This document shows, in pieces, positions 22,826-32,136 of a stretch of 64,000 bases of DNA. The translations under genes were made by a program, and so were the position numbers. Source of the DNA: Methylotenera versatilis 79 (GTDB lineage: Bacteria > Pseudomonadota > Gammaproteobacteria > Burkholderiales > Methylophilaceae); the NCBI RefSeq assembly GCF_000384375.1, contig NZ_ARVX01000001.1, positions 682,001 to 746,000 of the forward strand. The letters run 5' to 3'. The notes below the pieces were generated by a model. The model saw nothing but the letters and a program-made list of their open reading frames with translations. It had not been told where the DNA came from and made no database searches. Numbering within the stretch: position 1 is the stretch's first letter; each line of letters opens with the position of its first letter.

Positions 22826-24898
22826 TCAAACTTTCACCAATTCACCTGCGTGACTCATCCATCTCTGTAGGTGTGCGTCTACTGCTTGCGGATAGTCGCT
22901 GATTAGTTTATCCGCTAATTTTTTTGCTGCTTCTAATAAATCCACATCGCGCTCTAAATCGGCTATTTTTAACATTGGCACACCGCTTTGGCGGGTGCCC
23001 AGAAACTCACCTGGGCCGCGCAAATTTAAATCTGCCTGAGCGATTGCGAAGCCGTCATTACTTTCGAATATGACTTTTAATCTCGTTCTAGCTGTCTCAC
23101 TTAACTTGTTTTGGTAAAGCAAAATACAAGTACTCTTGGCTGCACCGCGCCCTACTCTGCCGCGTAGCTGATGCAGTTGGCTTAAGCCAGAGCGTTCTGC
23201 GTGCTCAATCACCATTAAACTGGCGTTGGGGACATCTACACCAACTTCTATCACTGTGGTCGCAACTAGCAATTGCGTTTCATTTTTGCTGAAAGCCATC
23301 ATCACCGCCTGTTTTTCGGCGGGTTTCATGCGGCCATGTACCAAACCAATTTTCAACTCGGGAAAACTGGCTTGCATATGGGCAAAGGTGTCATTGGCGG
23401 TTTGCAGTTGTAAAGCCTCCGACTCTTCAATTAACGGGCAAACCCAGTAAGCTTGGCTGCCAGCCAAACAGGCTTCGCGTACGCGTTGCAGAATTTCATC
23501 ACGCCGTTCATCTGAGACTAACTTGGTCACAATTGGGGTACGGCCTGGCGGCAATTCATCAATCACGGATACATCTAAATCTGCGAAATAGCTCATGGAT
23601 AATGTGCGCGGAATGGGCGTGGCGGACATCATAAGCTGATGCGGTTCCGGCTCACCTTTTTTGCGCAAAGCCAAACGTTGTTGCACGCCAAAGCGATGTT
23701 GTTCGTCAATAATGGCTAAGCCTAATTTTTTGAATATAACCGCATCCTGAAACAATGCATGCGTGCCGATAGCCAATTGAGCATGTCCATTAGAGATGTT
23801 AGCAAGTGCTAACTCACGTTCTTTTTTACTTTGGCTGCCAGTAAGCCACGCAATATTGATATTGAGCGGTTTTAACCACATTTCAAATTTTTTAAAATGC
23901 TGTTCGGCTAAAATTTCTGTGGGTGCCATGAGCGCCACTTGCCAGCCATGCTCAATCGCTTGCAACGCAGCCATACACGCCACAATCGTTTTTCCGCTAC
24001 CGACGTCGCCTTGCAATAAGCGCTGCATCGGGTGCGGTTGAGTCAAATCATGACTGATTTCTGCCACGACTTTTTTTTGCGCACCAGTTAAATCAAAAGG
24101 CAAATTTTCAAGCATTTGATGGGTTAATGTTTTGGAAATTGCGATTGCGGGCGCGTTAATGCTGCGTCTTTTAGCATAAAGTTTACGCATTGAAAGTTGT
24201 TGTGCCAGCAATTCATCATAGGCCAAACGGCGCCATTCTGGCGTGGTGTGAGTTTCTAAGGCGACTAAATTGGCATCGGGCGCGGGGTTGTGCAAAGCAA
24301 GGATACTTTCGGCAAAACTGTGCAGATGACCATTCAAGCCAGGGTGCCTATAAACACCAACGGGCAAGGTTTCGGCTAGTGCATTTTGCTGAATCGCCAG
24401 TGCAATCGCCTTGCGGATGGTGGGTTGCGTTAAGCCAGCTGTAGTGGGATAAATCGGGGTGAGTGTTTCAGCCACTCTTGTGCTTTCACCCGCAACTTTG
24501 CATTGCGGATGCACCATCTCATAACCAAAAAAACCATGCCGCACTTCACCATAAACGCGTAATTTTGAGCCTTCTTTCAACGCGGCAATTTGACTGGGAT
24601 AAAAGTGTAAAAAACGTAAGGTTAATTGCCCGCTAGCGTCTTCAATGCGCGCAATTAAGGCTTTGCGTGGCTTGTAAGTGACTTCTGCGTGGATAATTTC
24701 GCCTTCTATTTGTACGGTATCGCCAAGGTGCAAATCGCGAATGGTGGTAATGCGCGTTTCGTCCATATACCTTAATGGCAGATGCAGTAAGAGATCTTGA
24801 ATATTTGAAATGCCCAACTTTTGCAGATTGGCGACCAGCGGTTTTGAGAAAGCTTTGATTTCAGCTAGTGTGGTCATAGATTTACTAAGCGCGGGCAT
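22826..24898 (-). CDS. recG: ATP-dependent DNA helicase RecG
   Basis: RecG remodels stalled replication forks and Holliday junctions. The 690-residue protein has the N-terminal wedge/OB-fold domain (about 55-160), the Walker A motif GDVGSGKT, the DEQH box in IIDEQHRFGVQQR, SATPIPRTL (motif III) and the C-terminal helicase motif QLRGRVGRG, ending in the TRG region with GPGEFLGTRQSG. Length is normal. I chose the ATG at 24896-24898; a TTG six bases upstream is open, and an internal ATG before TTLAEIKAF is also possible. It follows spoT by about 17 bases. Confidence 0.97.
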   Translation of the reverse strand: MPALSKSMTTLAEIKAFSKPLVANLQKLGISNIQDLLLHLPLRYMDETRITTIRDLHLGDTVQIEGEIIHAEVTYKPRKALIARIEDASGQLTLRFLHFYPSQIAALKEGSKLRVYGEVRHGFFGYEMVHPQCKVAGESTRVAETLTPIYPTTAGLTQPTIRKAIALAIQQNALAETLPVGVYRHPGLNGHLHSFAESILALHNPAPDANLVALETHTTPEWRRLAYDELLAQQLSMRKLYAKRRSINAPAIAISKTLTHQMLENLPFDLTGAQKKVVAEISHDLTQPHPMQRLLQGDVGSGKTIVACMAALQAIEHGWQVALMAPTEILAEQHFKKFEMWLKPLNINIAWLTGSQSKKERELALANISNGHAQLAIGTHALFQDAVIFKKLGLAIIDEQHRFGVQQRLALRKKGEPEPHQLMMSATPIPRTLSMSYFADLDVSVIDELPPGRTPIVTKLVSDERRDEILQRVREACLAGSQAYWVCPLIEESEALQLQTANDTFAHMQASFPELKIGLVHGRMKPAEKQAVMMAFSKNETQLLVATTVIEVGVDVPNASLMVIEHAERSGLSQLHQLRGRVGRGAAKSTCILLYQNKLSETARTRLKVIFESNDGFAIAQADLNLRGPGEFLGTRQSGVPMLKIADLERDVDLLEAAKKLADKLISDYPQAVDAHLQRWMSHAGELVKV

Positions 24899-24915
24899 GC
24901 CCAAAAATTAAGCAC

Positions 24916-27153
24916 TTACTGAATACGATTTTCTGAATTGCCGCCTTTTACTCGATTAATGCGCACGACATTGGGGATTTTGCGTAAATTACGCATCAAA
25001 CCTGCCAGATGCACGCGGTTGCTCACTTGCACGGTAAAGTTCACATTGGAATATTGACTGCCATCAGACTCTTCAACACTGACGTTATCAATATTAGATC
25101 CTGCATCCGAAATGCCTGCCGCAATTTTTGCCAGCATGCCGCGTTCATTCGCAACTACTATGCGCACGTTTACTTTAAACAGTTTTTTATTATCAGGATC
25201 CCACTCCACATCCAGCCATTTATCAGGATCCAGCTTGAATTTAGCCACCGTTGGGCAATCATGCGTGTGAATAATTAAGCCTTTTTCTTTGTTAATAAAC
25301 CCTAAAATAGGATCACCTGGTATTGGCGTGCAACACTGCGCAAATTGCACTGCCATACCTTCAGAGCCACGAATGGTAATGATATCGAGCGGTTTTTTGG
25401 TTTTGGTATTCTCAACATTAGTTAACTCTTGACCGATTGCAACTAATTGATGCGCAACCATCAAGCTCATGCGTTTGCCCAAACCAATTTCTGCCAAAAT
25501 ATCCATTTTATTTTTAGCGCCATAATCACGCATGACTTTTTGCCATTGTTTATCACTAATCAAGCTGGTATCCACATGCAAAGCGCGCAAAGCCAGATTC
25601 AACATACGCTCGCCCAAATGCGCCGATTCAGATACTTGTATGGTTTTTAAATAATGGCGAATATGTGAACGCGCCTTGCCCGTGACCACATAATTCAGCC
25701 AAGCAGGATTGGGTTTAGCCAACGCAGCAGTGATAATTTCCACATGATCGCCATTGCGCATTTCTGCGCGTAGCGGCGCTAGCTCATTATTGATTTTAAC
25801 CGCCACACAACTGTTGCCTACGTCAGTATGTACCGCATAGGCAAAATCTACCGCGGTTGAGCCGCGCGGCAAAGCTAGAATATTGCCTTTTGGCGTAAAT
25901 ACATACACTTCATCGGGGAATAAATCCACTTTGAAGTTTTCTAAAAATTCGTAACTGTCTTCGCTCTCTGTTTGAATCTCTAACAAGCGTTGCAGCCATT
26001 GATGCGTCTGTTGCTGCAAGGCGGTTAAATTCGCATCCGATGTTTTGTACATCCAATGTGCGGCAACGCCAGAATTAGCGACGCTATGCATTTGTTCACT
26101 ACGAATTTGCACCTCAATTGGCGTACCAAAAGGGCCAAACAAGGTGGTATGTAAAGATTGATAACCGTTGGCTTTAGGAATCGCAATATAGTCTTTGAAT
26201 TTACCGGGAATCGGTTTGTAAAGCGCATGCAAATGACCTAGCGCCAGATAGCAATGCGCCATATCTTTAACCAAAATGCGAAAGCCATAAATATCGTGGA
26301 TCTGCTCTAGCGAACTGCCTTTGCTGACCATTTTACGATACACGCTGTACAGATGTTTTTGGCGGCCTTTAACATCCGCCTCAATTTGCACATCTTCTAA
26401 ACGGTGTTTGATTGCATCTAAGATCTTGGCGATGACCTCTTTACGATTACCACGCGCAACCATAATGGCTTTTGACAACACGCGATGGCGCATGGGATAC
26501 AAATATTGAAAACTTAAATCTTCCAACTCTTGATAAATGACATTCAACCCAAGTCGATTGGCGATTGGCGCGTAGATTTCCAACGTTTCACGGGCGATAC
26601 GCTTTTGCTTCTCGGGCCGCATGGATTCCAGCGTTTGCATATTATGCAATCTATCGGCCAATTTCACCAAAATCACGCGCACATCTTGGCTCATCGCCAA
26701 CAACATTTTGCGGAAATTTTCGGCTTGTGCCTGGGTTGCAGTTTGCAGCTCAATTTTATCTAGCTTAGTTAAACCATCGACTAGCGTGCCCACTTGCTTG
26801 CCGAACTGCTCTGCAATTTCAGATACCAACACACCAGTATCTTCTACCACGTCATGCAATAAAGCTGCCAATAATGTGGGTAAATCTAAATGGAGTTTGG
26901 CGAGAATACAAGCGACTGCTACAGGATGCGTAATGTACGGCTCACCGGTTTTGCGCATCTGGCCTTCATGCGCCTTCGCTGCATAGCGATAAGCCGCCCA
27001 CACTTGTTCAATGTCGGCTTGGCTAAAATACTCTTTTAATAATAAGGTGAGTTGTGAAGTTTCAGAATCTGCCGGCAACAAGTGTGGCTCGGCAGGTTGA
27101 AATGTGTCGATTGTCTGTTTATGAATGCCGTTTTTGGTTGCTGATTTTGGCAT
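24916..27153 (-). CDS. spoT: Bifunctional (p)ppGpp synthase/hydrolase SpoT
   Basis: SpoT makes and degrades the alarmone ppGpp. The 745-residue protein has an intact HD hydrolase site (HD at 100-101, ED at 104-105, and DRLHN at 167-171). The synthetase domain (about 245-360; YRKMVSKGSSLEQIHDIYGFR, GYQSLHTT) is followed by a TGS domain (DEVYVFTPKGN; about 405-465), a helical part and a C-terminal ACT domain (about 665-740). The intact HD residues and the rpoZ neighbour favour SpoT over RelA. Its target here would include the GCGC-discriminator rRNA promoters at 9343-9615. Confidence 0.96.
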   Translation of the reverse strand: MPKSATKNGIHKQTIDTFQPAEPHLLPADSETSQLTLLLKEYFSQADIEQVWAAYRYAAKAHEGQMRKTGEPYITHPVAVACILAKLHLDLPTLLAALLHDVVEDTGVLVSEIAEQFGKQVGTLVDGLTKLDKIELQTATQAQAENFRKMLLAMSQDVRVILVKLADRLHNMQTLESMRPEKQKRIARETLEIYAPIANRLGLNVIYQELEDLSFQYLYPMRHRVLSKAIMVARGNRKEVIAKILDAIKHRLEDVQIEADVKGRQKHLYSVYRKMVSKGSSLEQIHDIYGFRILVKDMAHCYLALGHLHALYKPIPGKFKDYIAIPKANGYQSLHTTLFGPFGTPIEVQIRSEQMHSVANSGVAAHWMYKTSDANLTALQQQTHQWLQRLLEIQTESEDSYEFLENFKVDLFPDEVYVFTPKGNILALPRGSTAVDFAYAVHTDVGNSCVAVKINNELAPLRAEMRNGDHVEIITAALAKPNPAWLNYVVTGKARSHIRHYLKTIQVSESAHLGERMLNLALRALHVDTSLISDKQWQKVMRDYGAKNKMDILAEIGLGKRMSLMVAHQLVAIGQELTNVENTKTKKPLDIITIRGSEGMAVQFAQCCTPIPGDPILGFINKEKGLIIHTHDCPTVAKFKLDPDKWLDVEWDPDNKKLFKVNVRIVVANERGMLAKIAAGISDAGSNIDNVSVEESDGSQYSNVNFTVQVSNRVHLAGLMRNLRKIPNVVRINRVKGGNSENRIQ

Positions 27154-27185
27154 TGAATTGCATGCTTAAATACGGACGAAAATAC

Positions 27186-27398
27186 TTAAGAATGTGTGCG
27201 GTTTAAGATTTCTACGCCCACTTTACCCGCAGCAATTTCACGCAAAGCCATCACCGTTGGCTTGTCTTTTTGGCCAGTAGTGTGCACTAATGGATCTGAT
27301 CCGTTAGCCAATTGGCGCGCACGATATGCCGCAACTAAGGTTAATTGAAAACGGTTTGGGATTTTATCTAAACAATCATCTACTGTAATACGTGCCAT
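27186..27398 (-). CDS. rpoZ: RNA polymerase omega subunit
   Basis: Omega helps assemble RNA polymerase and forms part of a ppGpp site in proteobacteria. The 70-residue protein begins with the conserved [19 protein letters not shown] and contains [11 protein letters not shown] and [15 protein letters not shown]. The C-terminus is short compared with E. coli (91 residues), as in many betaproteobacteria. It lies between gmk and spoT, 32 bases before the latter. The ribosome site is AAAGGTAAAAACC before the ATG. Confidence 0.95.
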   Translation of the reverse strand: MARITVDDCLDKIPNRFQLTLVAAYRARQLANGSDPLVHTTGQKDKPTVMALREIAAGKVGVEILNRTHS

Positions 27399-27500
27399 GG
27401 TTTTTACCTTTAGGTTAAGTTTTAATTAAATAAAACTTTAAATACTGAGTTTTAAATCAATGTGGTTAAAATTTAGATTAACACTGGATTCACCCCAAAA

Positions 27501-27523
27501 GTTAACCTATTTTTAGGGTTAAC
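27501..27523 (-). terminator. Probable terminator after gmk
   Basis: GTTAACC and GGTTAAC pair around a nine-base A-rich loop, followed on the minus strand by TTTTGGGG. The T-run is short, so it may be partial. It would separate gmk from rpoZ-spoT. Confidence 0.5.
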
Positions 27524-27546
27524 TATTTGAATAGAATGATTATTGT

Positions 27547-28182
27547 CTAAGTTAATTGTTTAACCAGCGCAGCATAACGCTGTAATTGTGACTGGGTTTC
27601 TAATCTGCAAGTGCGAATAATCGCCATTAAATCTTGCAAAGCCACATCGAAATTATCGTTAATTGTAACATAATCGAACTCGACCACATGACTCATTTCT
27701 TCGCGCGCAGCGGCAACGCGTTTATTAATCACTTCTGTCGTATCTTGACCACGATTATTCAGCCTAAATGCCAATGTTTCGACCGACGGCGGCAAAATAA
27801 AAATGCCAATACTTTCTGGATAAATCTCACGCACTTGCGCCGCACCCTGCCAGTCAATCTCTAAAATAACATCATAACCAGCCTGCAATGCGCTATCTAC
27901 CGCCGCTTGCGAGGTGCCATATTTCGCGCCGTGCACATCTGCGCTCTCTAAAAATCCGCCATCATTTAAAATGCTTAAAAATTGCGTTTCATTCACAAAA
28001 TGATAATGCACGCCGTTTTCTTCGCCTACTCTTGACGCACGGGTTGTATGTGAAATGGACAATTTGACTTGCGCATCGTGCGTCAATATCGATTTGACCA
28101 AACTCGTTTTGCCCGCACCAGAAGGCGCTGTGACGATAAAAAGGTTACCTTGAACCTGATCTAAAACCAAACTTAATGTCAT
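27547..28182 (-). CDS. gmk: Guanylate kinase
   Basis: Gmk phosphorylates GMP to GDP. The 211-residue protein has the P-loop APSGAGKTS (19-27), the GMP-binding segment SHTTRASRVGEENGVHYHF, EIDWQGAAQVRE and the lid region with IFILPPS. Length is normal. It starts 3 bases after the Anbu stop, so the last gene of the Anbu cluster reads directly into it. In many proteobacteria yicC is the immediate upstream neighbour; here the Anbu cluster lies between. Confidence 0.97.
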   Translation of the reverse strand: MTLSLVLDQVQGNLFIVTAPSGAGKTSLVKSILTHDAQVKLSISHTTRASRVGEENGVHYHFVNETQFLSILNDGGFLESADVHGAKYGTSQAAVDSALQAGYDVILEIDWQGAAQVREIYPESIGIFILPPSVETLAFRLNNRGQDTTEVINKRVAAAREEMSHVVEFDYVTINDNFDVALQDLMAIIRTCRLETQSQLQRYAALVKQLT

Positions 28183-28185
28183 GCT

Positions 28186-28914
28186 TTAACACCAATCCGG
28201 ACTTGGTAGCGCCGAAAAAACTTGCTTCAATCCAGTGCCCCAACCTTGCCTGATTGCGGAAAAATAAGGATCACTTTCGGTAATACGTTGCTTGCAATCC
28301 GCATGCAAACTATCTGTACGATAAATCAGTAAATCAATTGGTGCCGCGACTGAAACGTTACTGCGAATGGTGGAATCAAATGAAACCAGTAAACATTTCA
28401 CCGCATCCATCATATCGGTATCGTATTTCACCACACGGTCGATAATCGGTTTGCCGTATTTGGTTTCGCCAATCTGAAAGTAAGGCGTATCTTGGCCGAT
28501 TTCAATAAAATTACCTGCTGCGTACACTTTGAATAATCGCGGCATTTCGCCTTTAATCTGGCCGCCGATCAGAATAGTGGCGTTGAAATCAATATCGTGG
28601 TCTTTTAAAAACGCACCATCGCGTGCAAAAGATGCGCGTATCTCATCACCGACCAGCGATGCTGCTTCAAACAGGCTGCCTACGTTTTTTAGGTGCTTGT
28701 TATCAGGATCCATTAATTTAAGTTTTAATGAATTGACGACAGATTGTGTAACGGCTAGATTTCCTGAGGTCATTAACACGATTACGCGCTCATCTTTCAC
28801 CTCAAAAATATGCATTTTTGGCGCAATTGCCACCTGATCGATTCCCGCATTGGTGCGAGTATCGGATGCGAAAACTAAACCTTGCTCTAATGATATGCCG
28901 ACGCAATATGTCAT
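28186..28914 (-). CDS. Anbu, proteasome-like peptidase (ancestral beta-subunit homologue)
   Basis: Anbu is a bacterial Ntn-hydrolase that assembles into helical or ring-like oligomers and resembles proteasome beta subunits and HslV. The 242-residue protein has the candidate nucleophile T2 directly after the initiator Met (MTYCVGISL), FASDTRTNAG, the MTSGNLA segment equivalent to the S1-loop region, and a C-terminal part with DSTIRSNVSVAAPIDLLIY. It has no propeptide, as expected for Anbu. It is the last gene of a five-gene cluster with ATP-grasp, alpha-E, transglutaminase-like and VOC proteins. Comparative genomics has proposed that such clusters make and degrade a peptide tag; the substrate is unknown. 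Confidence 0.9.
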   Translation of the reverse strand: MTYCVGISLEQGLVFASDTRTNAGIDQVAIAPKMHIFEVKDERVIVLMTSGNLAVTQSVVNSLKLKLMDPDNKHLKNVGSLFEAASLVGDEIRASFARDGAFLKDHDIDFNATILIGGQIKGEMPRLFKVYAAGNFIEIGQDTPYFQIGETKYGKPIIDRVVKYDTDMMDAVKCLLVSFDSTIRSNVSVAAPIDLLIYRTDSLHADCKQRITESDPYFSAIRQGWGTGLKQVFSALPSPDWC

Positions 28915-29018
28915 GATAATGATGGAGATACGGAATTTGCTAAAAACAAATCATACCATTTTGAATAATGGCTGATGGCGAAATTAATAAAATTTACTGG
29001 CTTTTTAATCTGATTTAA

Positions 29019-30221
29019 CTACATAAATCCAGCGGCCTCGGTCAATTTAGCGACGTTTTCTTGAGTAAAAAATCCATCAAAACTACCGTAACGCTGCACA
29101 TATTCGATGATCAAAGAAGAATGTTCAGAGGCGTTTGAGAATATTTGTTTAAGGCCTTGCTCTTTGGAGCCAATCACATCCAGCAAAAAGCCTTTGCCGT
29201 TTTCGGCAATCGCATCCACCACAAAATCAATATTCTCTTTACCCCTATGTTCGCCATCTTTTACCGAAATCGCCATATGGTGCAAACGCGGGCCGTAATT
29301 GCGTACAAACGTTTCTGTCGGCGAAGGCAAATGTTCTAGATGGTTAATAAAATAAGGCGTGTTGTTAGCGGTGAATACTTTTGCTGGACTTTTAGATTCT
29401 GGAATCGGATGCGTGCTTTTGGTTACATTTGTGGATGAGTTTTGGTCTTTAATATTATAGGCGCCCCAAAAATAATAGCTGGATAGCGACAGATATTCCA
29501 AAATAGCCACTTCACGGTTTTGGCTGTAAACCCGCGTAGCTAAATGATCTAACGGTAATAATAAATCGGTTACGCCTATTTTTGTTTGCAGCGTTTTCGC
29601 TTCTTCATAAGCAATTTGCACATCGGCTTTAATCATGCTGACGCCCAGCGCATACACTCTTAATTCGTCGGGTTTTCGCTCTAAATAGCCGACAATATTG
29701 TGCGTATATGGCGATGGCTTGCTAATGGCGACATTGCCCGGCAACTCTAATTTGCGCACTTCGTCTTGATTAAAAAAGCGAAATCCACGCTGCGCTTGCA
29801 ATTTCACCACGCTATGTAAATCGTTCACGCGGATAATCTCGCCCATATAACGACTGTTCGGTTTTTTCGCACCGATTGGATACACTTCATTCAAACTTCT
29901 GAAAATACCGCGTAAGTTAGGATCTTTTACTTCGCGCAACAAAATATCGGGTGAATTCAAATCGATGCGCAATATATGCGTTAAATGTTGCTCGGTTTCC
30001 AGTGTCACCATGTAATGATACGGCGTCATCAATGCCAGTTCGGCGATATATTTGGTCGCGTGTTCTGGATCAACCGAAATCATCAGCGCATCAATTTCAT
30101 GAATCATGCTGGTTAAACCCAACTGGTCACGCTCTTCTAACAAGCGGATTAAGTTTTCCTCAAAAAACGGGGAATTTTCTTTATCGCCATGGCGAATGGA
30201 TTGCAGTGAGTTAACGGTCAT
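29019..30221 (-). CDS. VOC-fold protein related to 4-hydroxyphenylpyruvate dioxygenase
   Basis: The C-terminal half (about 215-400) resembles the catalytic domain of 4-hydroxyphenylpyruvate dioxygenase. LDHLATRV gives H226, LHHMAISV gives H315 and IIEYVQR gives E373, which match the 2-His-1-Glu iron ligands. FWGAYN and the closing FTQENVAKLTEA also resemble that family. The N-terminal half (1-210) is not recognisable. The 400-residue length suits a two-domain VOC dioxygenase, but typical tyrosine-pathway neighbours are missing. It lies 35 bases after the transglutaminase-like gene and 104 bases before Anbu, so I infer a role in the Anbu pathway. I see no evidence for a particular substrate. 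Confidence 0.7.
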   Translation of the reverse strand: MTVNSLQSIRHGDKENSPFFEENLIRLLEERDQLGLTSMIHEIDALMISVDPEHATKYIAELALMTPYHYMVTLETEQHLTHILRIDLNSPDILLREVKDPNLRGIFRSLNEVYPIGAKKPNSRYMGEIIRVNDLHSVVKLQAQRGFRFFNQDEVRKLELPGNVAISKPSPYTHNIVGYLERKPDELRVYALGVSMIKADVQIAYEEAKTLQTKIGVTDLLLPLDHLATRVYSQNREVAILEYLSLSSYYFWGAYNIKDQNSSTNVTKSTHPIPESKSPAKVFTANNTPYFINHLEHLPSPTETFVRNYGPRLHHMAISVKDGEHRGKENIDFVVDAIAENGKGFLLDVIGSKEQGLKQIFSNASEHSSLIIEYVQRYGSFDGFFTQENVAKLTEAAGFM

Positions 30222-30256
30222 AAATGCTTAAATTATTACTATCCAAATAGTTTTAA

Positions 30257-31111
30257 TTATTGCTGCGCATGTTGGGCTTGTTGAATTAACTGCGCCTGTT
30301 TGAGTAATTCGATTTGATTCAGTTTATGTTTTTGATGGATTGGCACGCCAGCTTGATTCACCACCACGCTAGTGGCCATGCCCTCTGAACCACCGCCAGA
30401 ACGCATGCCCGTGACAGGGCTGGCGGTACGATAATCTAAACCAGTCGCCAAACGCACATACGTTTCGCCCGCATGGCAACCGTTGGATACATCGATACTT
30501 TGCCAAACGTTATCAAACCATACATCGACCCACGCATGACTTTGCATCAAACTGCCATCTTGGGTGAATAAATATCCGCTTACATAACGTGCCGGATAAC
30601 CCAAACTGCGGCAACAGGCAATAAACACATGCGCATGATCCTGACACACGCCTTGCCCCAACCTAAAAGCCTCGATCGCGGTAGTCGTCACTTCAGTTGC
30701 GCCAGGAATGTAACCGACTTTATCCACCAATCCATGCATTAAGTCATCAATTGGCTTATGCTTGAAAGCCATCGCAAAATCTTTAATGGCGGCATCCGCC
30801 AAGGTTAACGGTGTATCTCGCATAAAAATAATCAGAGGCAACGGTTGCTCTTGCGAATAATCATTGACGCCAGTTTCCACCTCGCCCACTACTGTCACGC
30901 TTAACTCCGTATGCGGCGTATCGACCACCAGCGTATGCGTGGTATTACCAAAAGCATCTTCAAATTCATGCATTTGGCCTTGCACTTTAATATCCCAATA
31001 TTTAACGTGCTGACCAAAACCGCTTTGCGGCGTAAGACGCAGTTGCTGAATCGTATAATTGACCGGCGTGGTATAGACGTATTGCGTATGATGTTCGATA
31101 GTAAGGCGCAT
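30257..31111 (-). CDS. Transglutaminase-like cysteine peptidase of the Anbu cluster
   Basis: Proteins of this bacterial transglutaminase-like family have a papain-like triad and act as peptidases, amidases or transglutaminases. The 284-residue protein has an N-terminal beta domain (1-85; MRLTIEHHTQYVY) and the catalytic core with C156 (GVCQDHAH), H192 (SHAWVDV) and D207 (SIDVSN). GYPARYVSGY is the usual segment between them. All three residues are intact. It follows the alpha-E gene by 77 bases. Together with the ATP-grasp and alpha-E proteins it is part of a conserved cluster whose product is not known. Confidence 0.9.
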   Translation of the reverse strand: MRLTIEHHTQYVYTTPVNYTIQQLRLTPQSGFGQHVKYWDIKVQGQMHEFEDAFGNTTHTLVVDTPHTELSVTVVGEVETGVNDYSQEQPLPLIIFMRDTPLTLADAAIKDFAMAFKHKPIDDLMHGLVDKVGYIPGATEVTTTAIEAFRLGQGVCQDHAHVFIACCRSLGYPARYVSGYLFTQDGSLMQSHAWVDVWFDNVWQSIDVSNGCHAGETYVRLATGLDYRTASPVTGMRSGGGSEGMATSVVVNQAGVPIHQKHKLNQIELLKQAQLIQQAQHAQQ

Positions 31112-31188
31112 AATTTTGCTTTTAAATTGTTTACTTTTTTTAACTGCTGACTGATTAATTAATGACTAAGTTAGCGTTGTTAATTTTG

Positions 31189-32136
31189 TTAACTTGGATT
31201 AATACTTAAAAACGCCCGTTGAATTTCGGCACCTAATAGATTGTTAGAGTCGATAAAGTCGCTTAAAAACTCATGTAAACCTTGTTGGAAAATGTCCTGC
31301 ATTTTTCCGTAACGCAATCTAGAATGCAGTTCGCCCGAAAGCCTTCTACACTCGGTATGACGATTACCAGAAAGCTGATCTAATATCGGACTGATTTCGT
31401 CTAAACAAGCGTGTAGCGAGCGCGGCATATCGCGTCTTAACACCAATAATTCGGCTACGCGCCACGGCACGATCGTATCGCTGAATATTTTTTGATACGC
31501 TTGGAACGCAGAAACTGAACGTAACACCGCACTCCATTCGTAGTAATCTACCGCGCCGCCAACTTCTTCCTGCTCTGGCAATAACAGGTGATATTTCACA
31601 TCTAATAAACGCGCAGTATTGTCCGCACGCTCAATAAACGTGCCTAAGCGCACAAAACTAAACGCATCGTCGCGCAACATCGTGCCAAAACAAACGCCTC
31701 TAAATAAATGTGAGCGCGCTTTTACCCAATCACAAAACTCGCGCAAGCCATTTACCGCGAGATCTTGGCCATTAAACTGCTCAAACTCAAGCCATAATGC
31801 GTTGATATTCTCCCAAGTTTCCGATGTCATCGCCACGCGCACAGCCCGCGCATTTTCACGCGCATTGCGTAGTGCGTTATAAATGCTGGATGGATTATCT
31901 GGATCCATCGCCAGATAATGAATCACATCAGAAGCTTTAATATCGCCATATTCCGCTTCATATTCGTCTACGTTGCCAGAAATTTCCAGCGCAGGCAACC
32001 AAAGCGCAGCTTCACTTTCAGCCGCGTTTGGCACTAAAGACATGCTGTAAGTGACCTCCAACACGCGGCCCATATTTTCTGCACGCTCAATGTAGCGCGC
32101 CATCCAGTACAGATGATCAGCGGTTCGACTTAACAT
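31189..32136 (-). CDS. Alpha-E domain protein
   Basis: Alpha-E proteins are all-helical proteins of unknown biochemical function that almost always travel with a circularly permuted ATP-grasp gene. The 315-residue protein opens with the family signature MLSRTADHLYWMARYIERAENMGR and has the repeated theme FVRLGTFIERADNTARLLDVKYH near 170. The gene overlaps the end of the ATP-grasp gene by seven bases, so the two are translationally coupled and probably form a complex. Confidence 0.9.
   Translation of the reverse strand: MLSRTADHLYWMARYIERAENMGRVLEVTYSMSLVPNAAESEAALWLPALEISGNVDEYEAEYGDIKASDVIHYLAMDPDNPSSIYNALRNARENARAVRVAMTSETWENINALWLEFEQFNGQDLAVNGLREFCDWVKARSHLFRGVCFGTMLRDDAFSFVRLGTFIERADNTARLLDVKYHLLLPEQEEVGGAVDYYEWSAVLRSVSAFQAYQKIFSDTIVPWRVAELLVLRRDMPRSLHACLDEISPILDQLSGNRHTECRRLSGELHSRLRYGKMQDIFQQGLHEFLSDFIDSNNLLGAEIQRAFLSINPS

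Noticed and set aside
24916-27153. RelA as the identity of the alarmone enzyme
   Set aside because: The HD hydrolase residues are intact and the neighbour is rpoZ, which favours the bifunctional SpoT.
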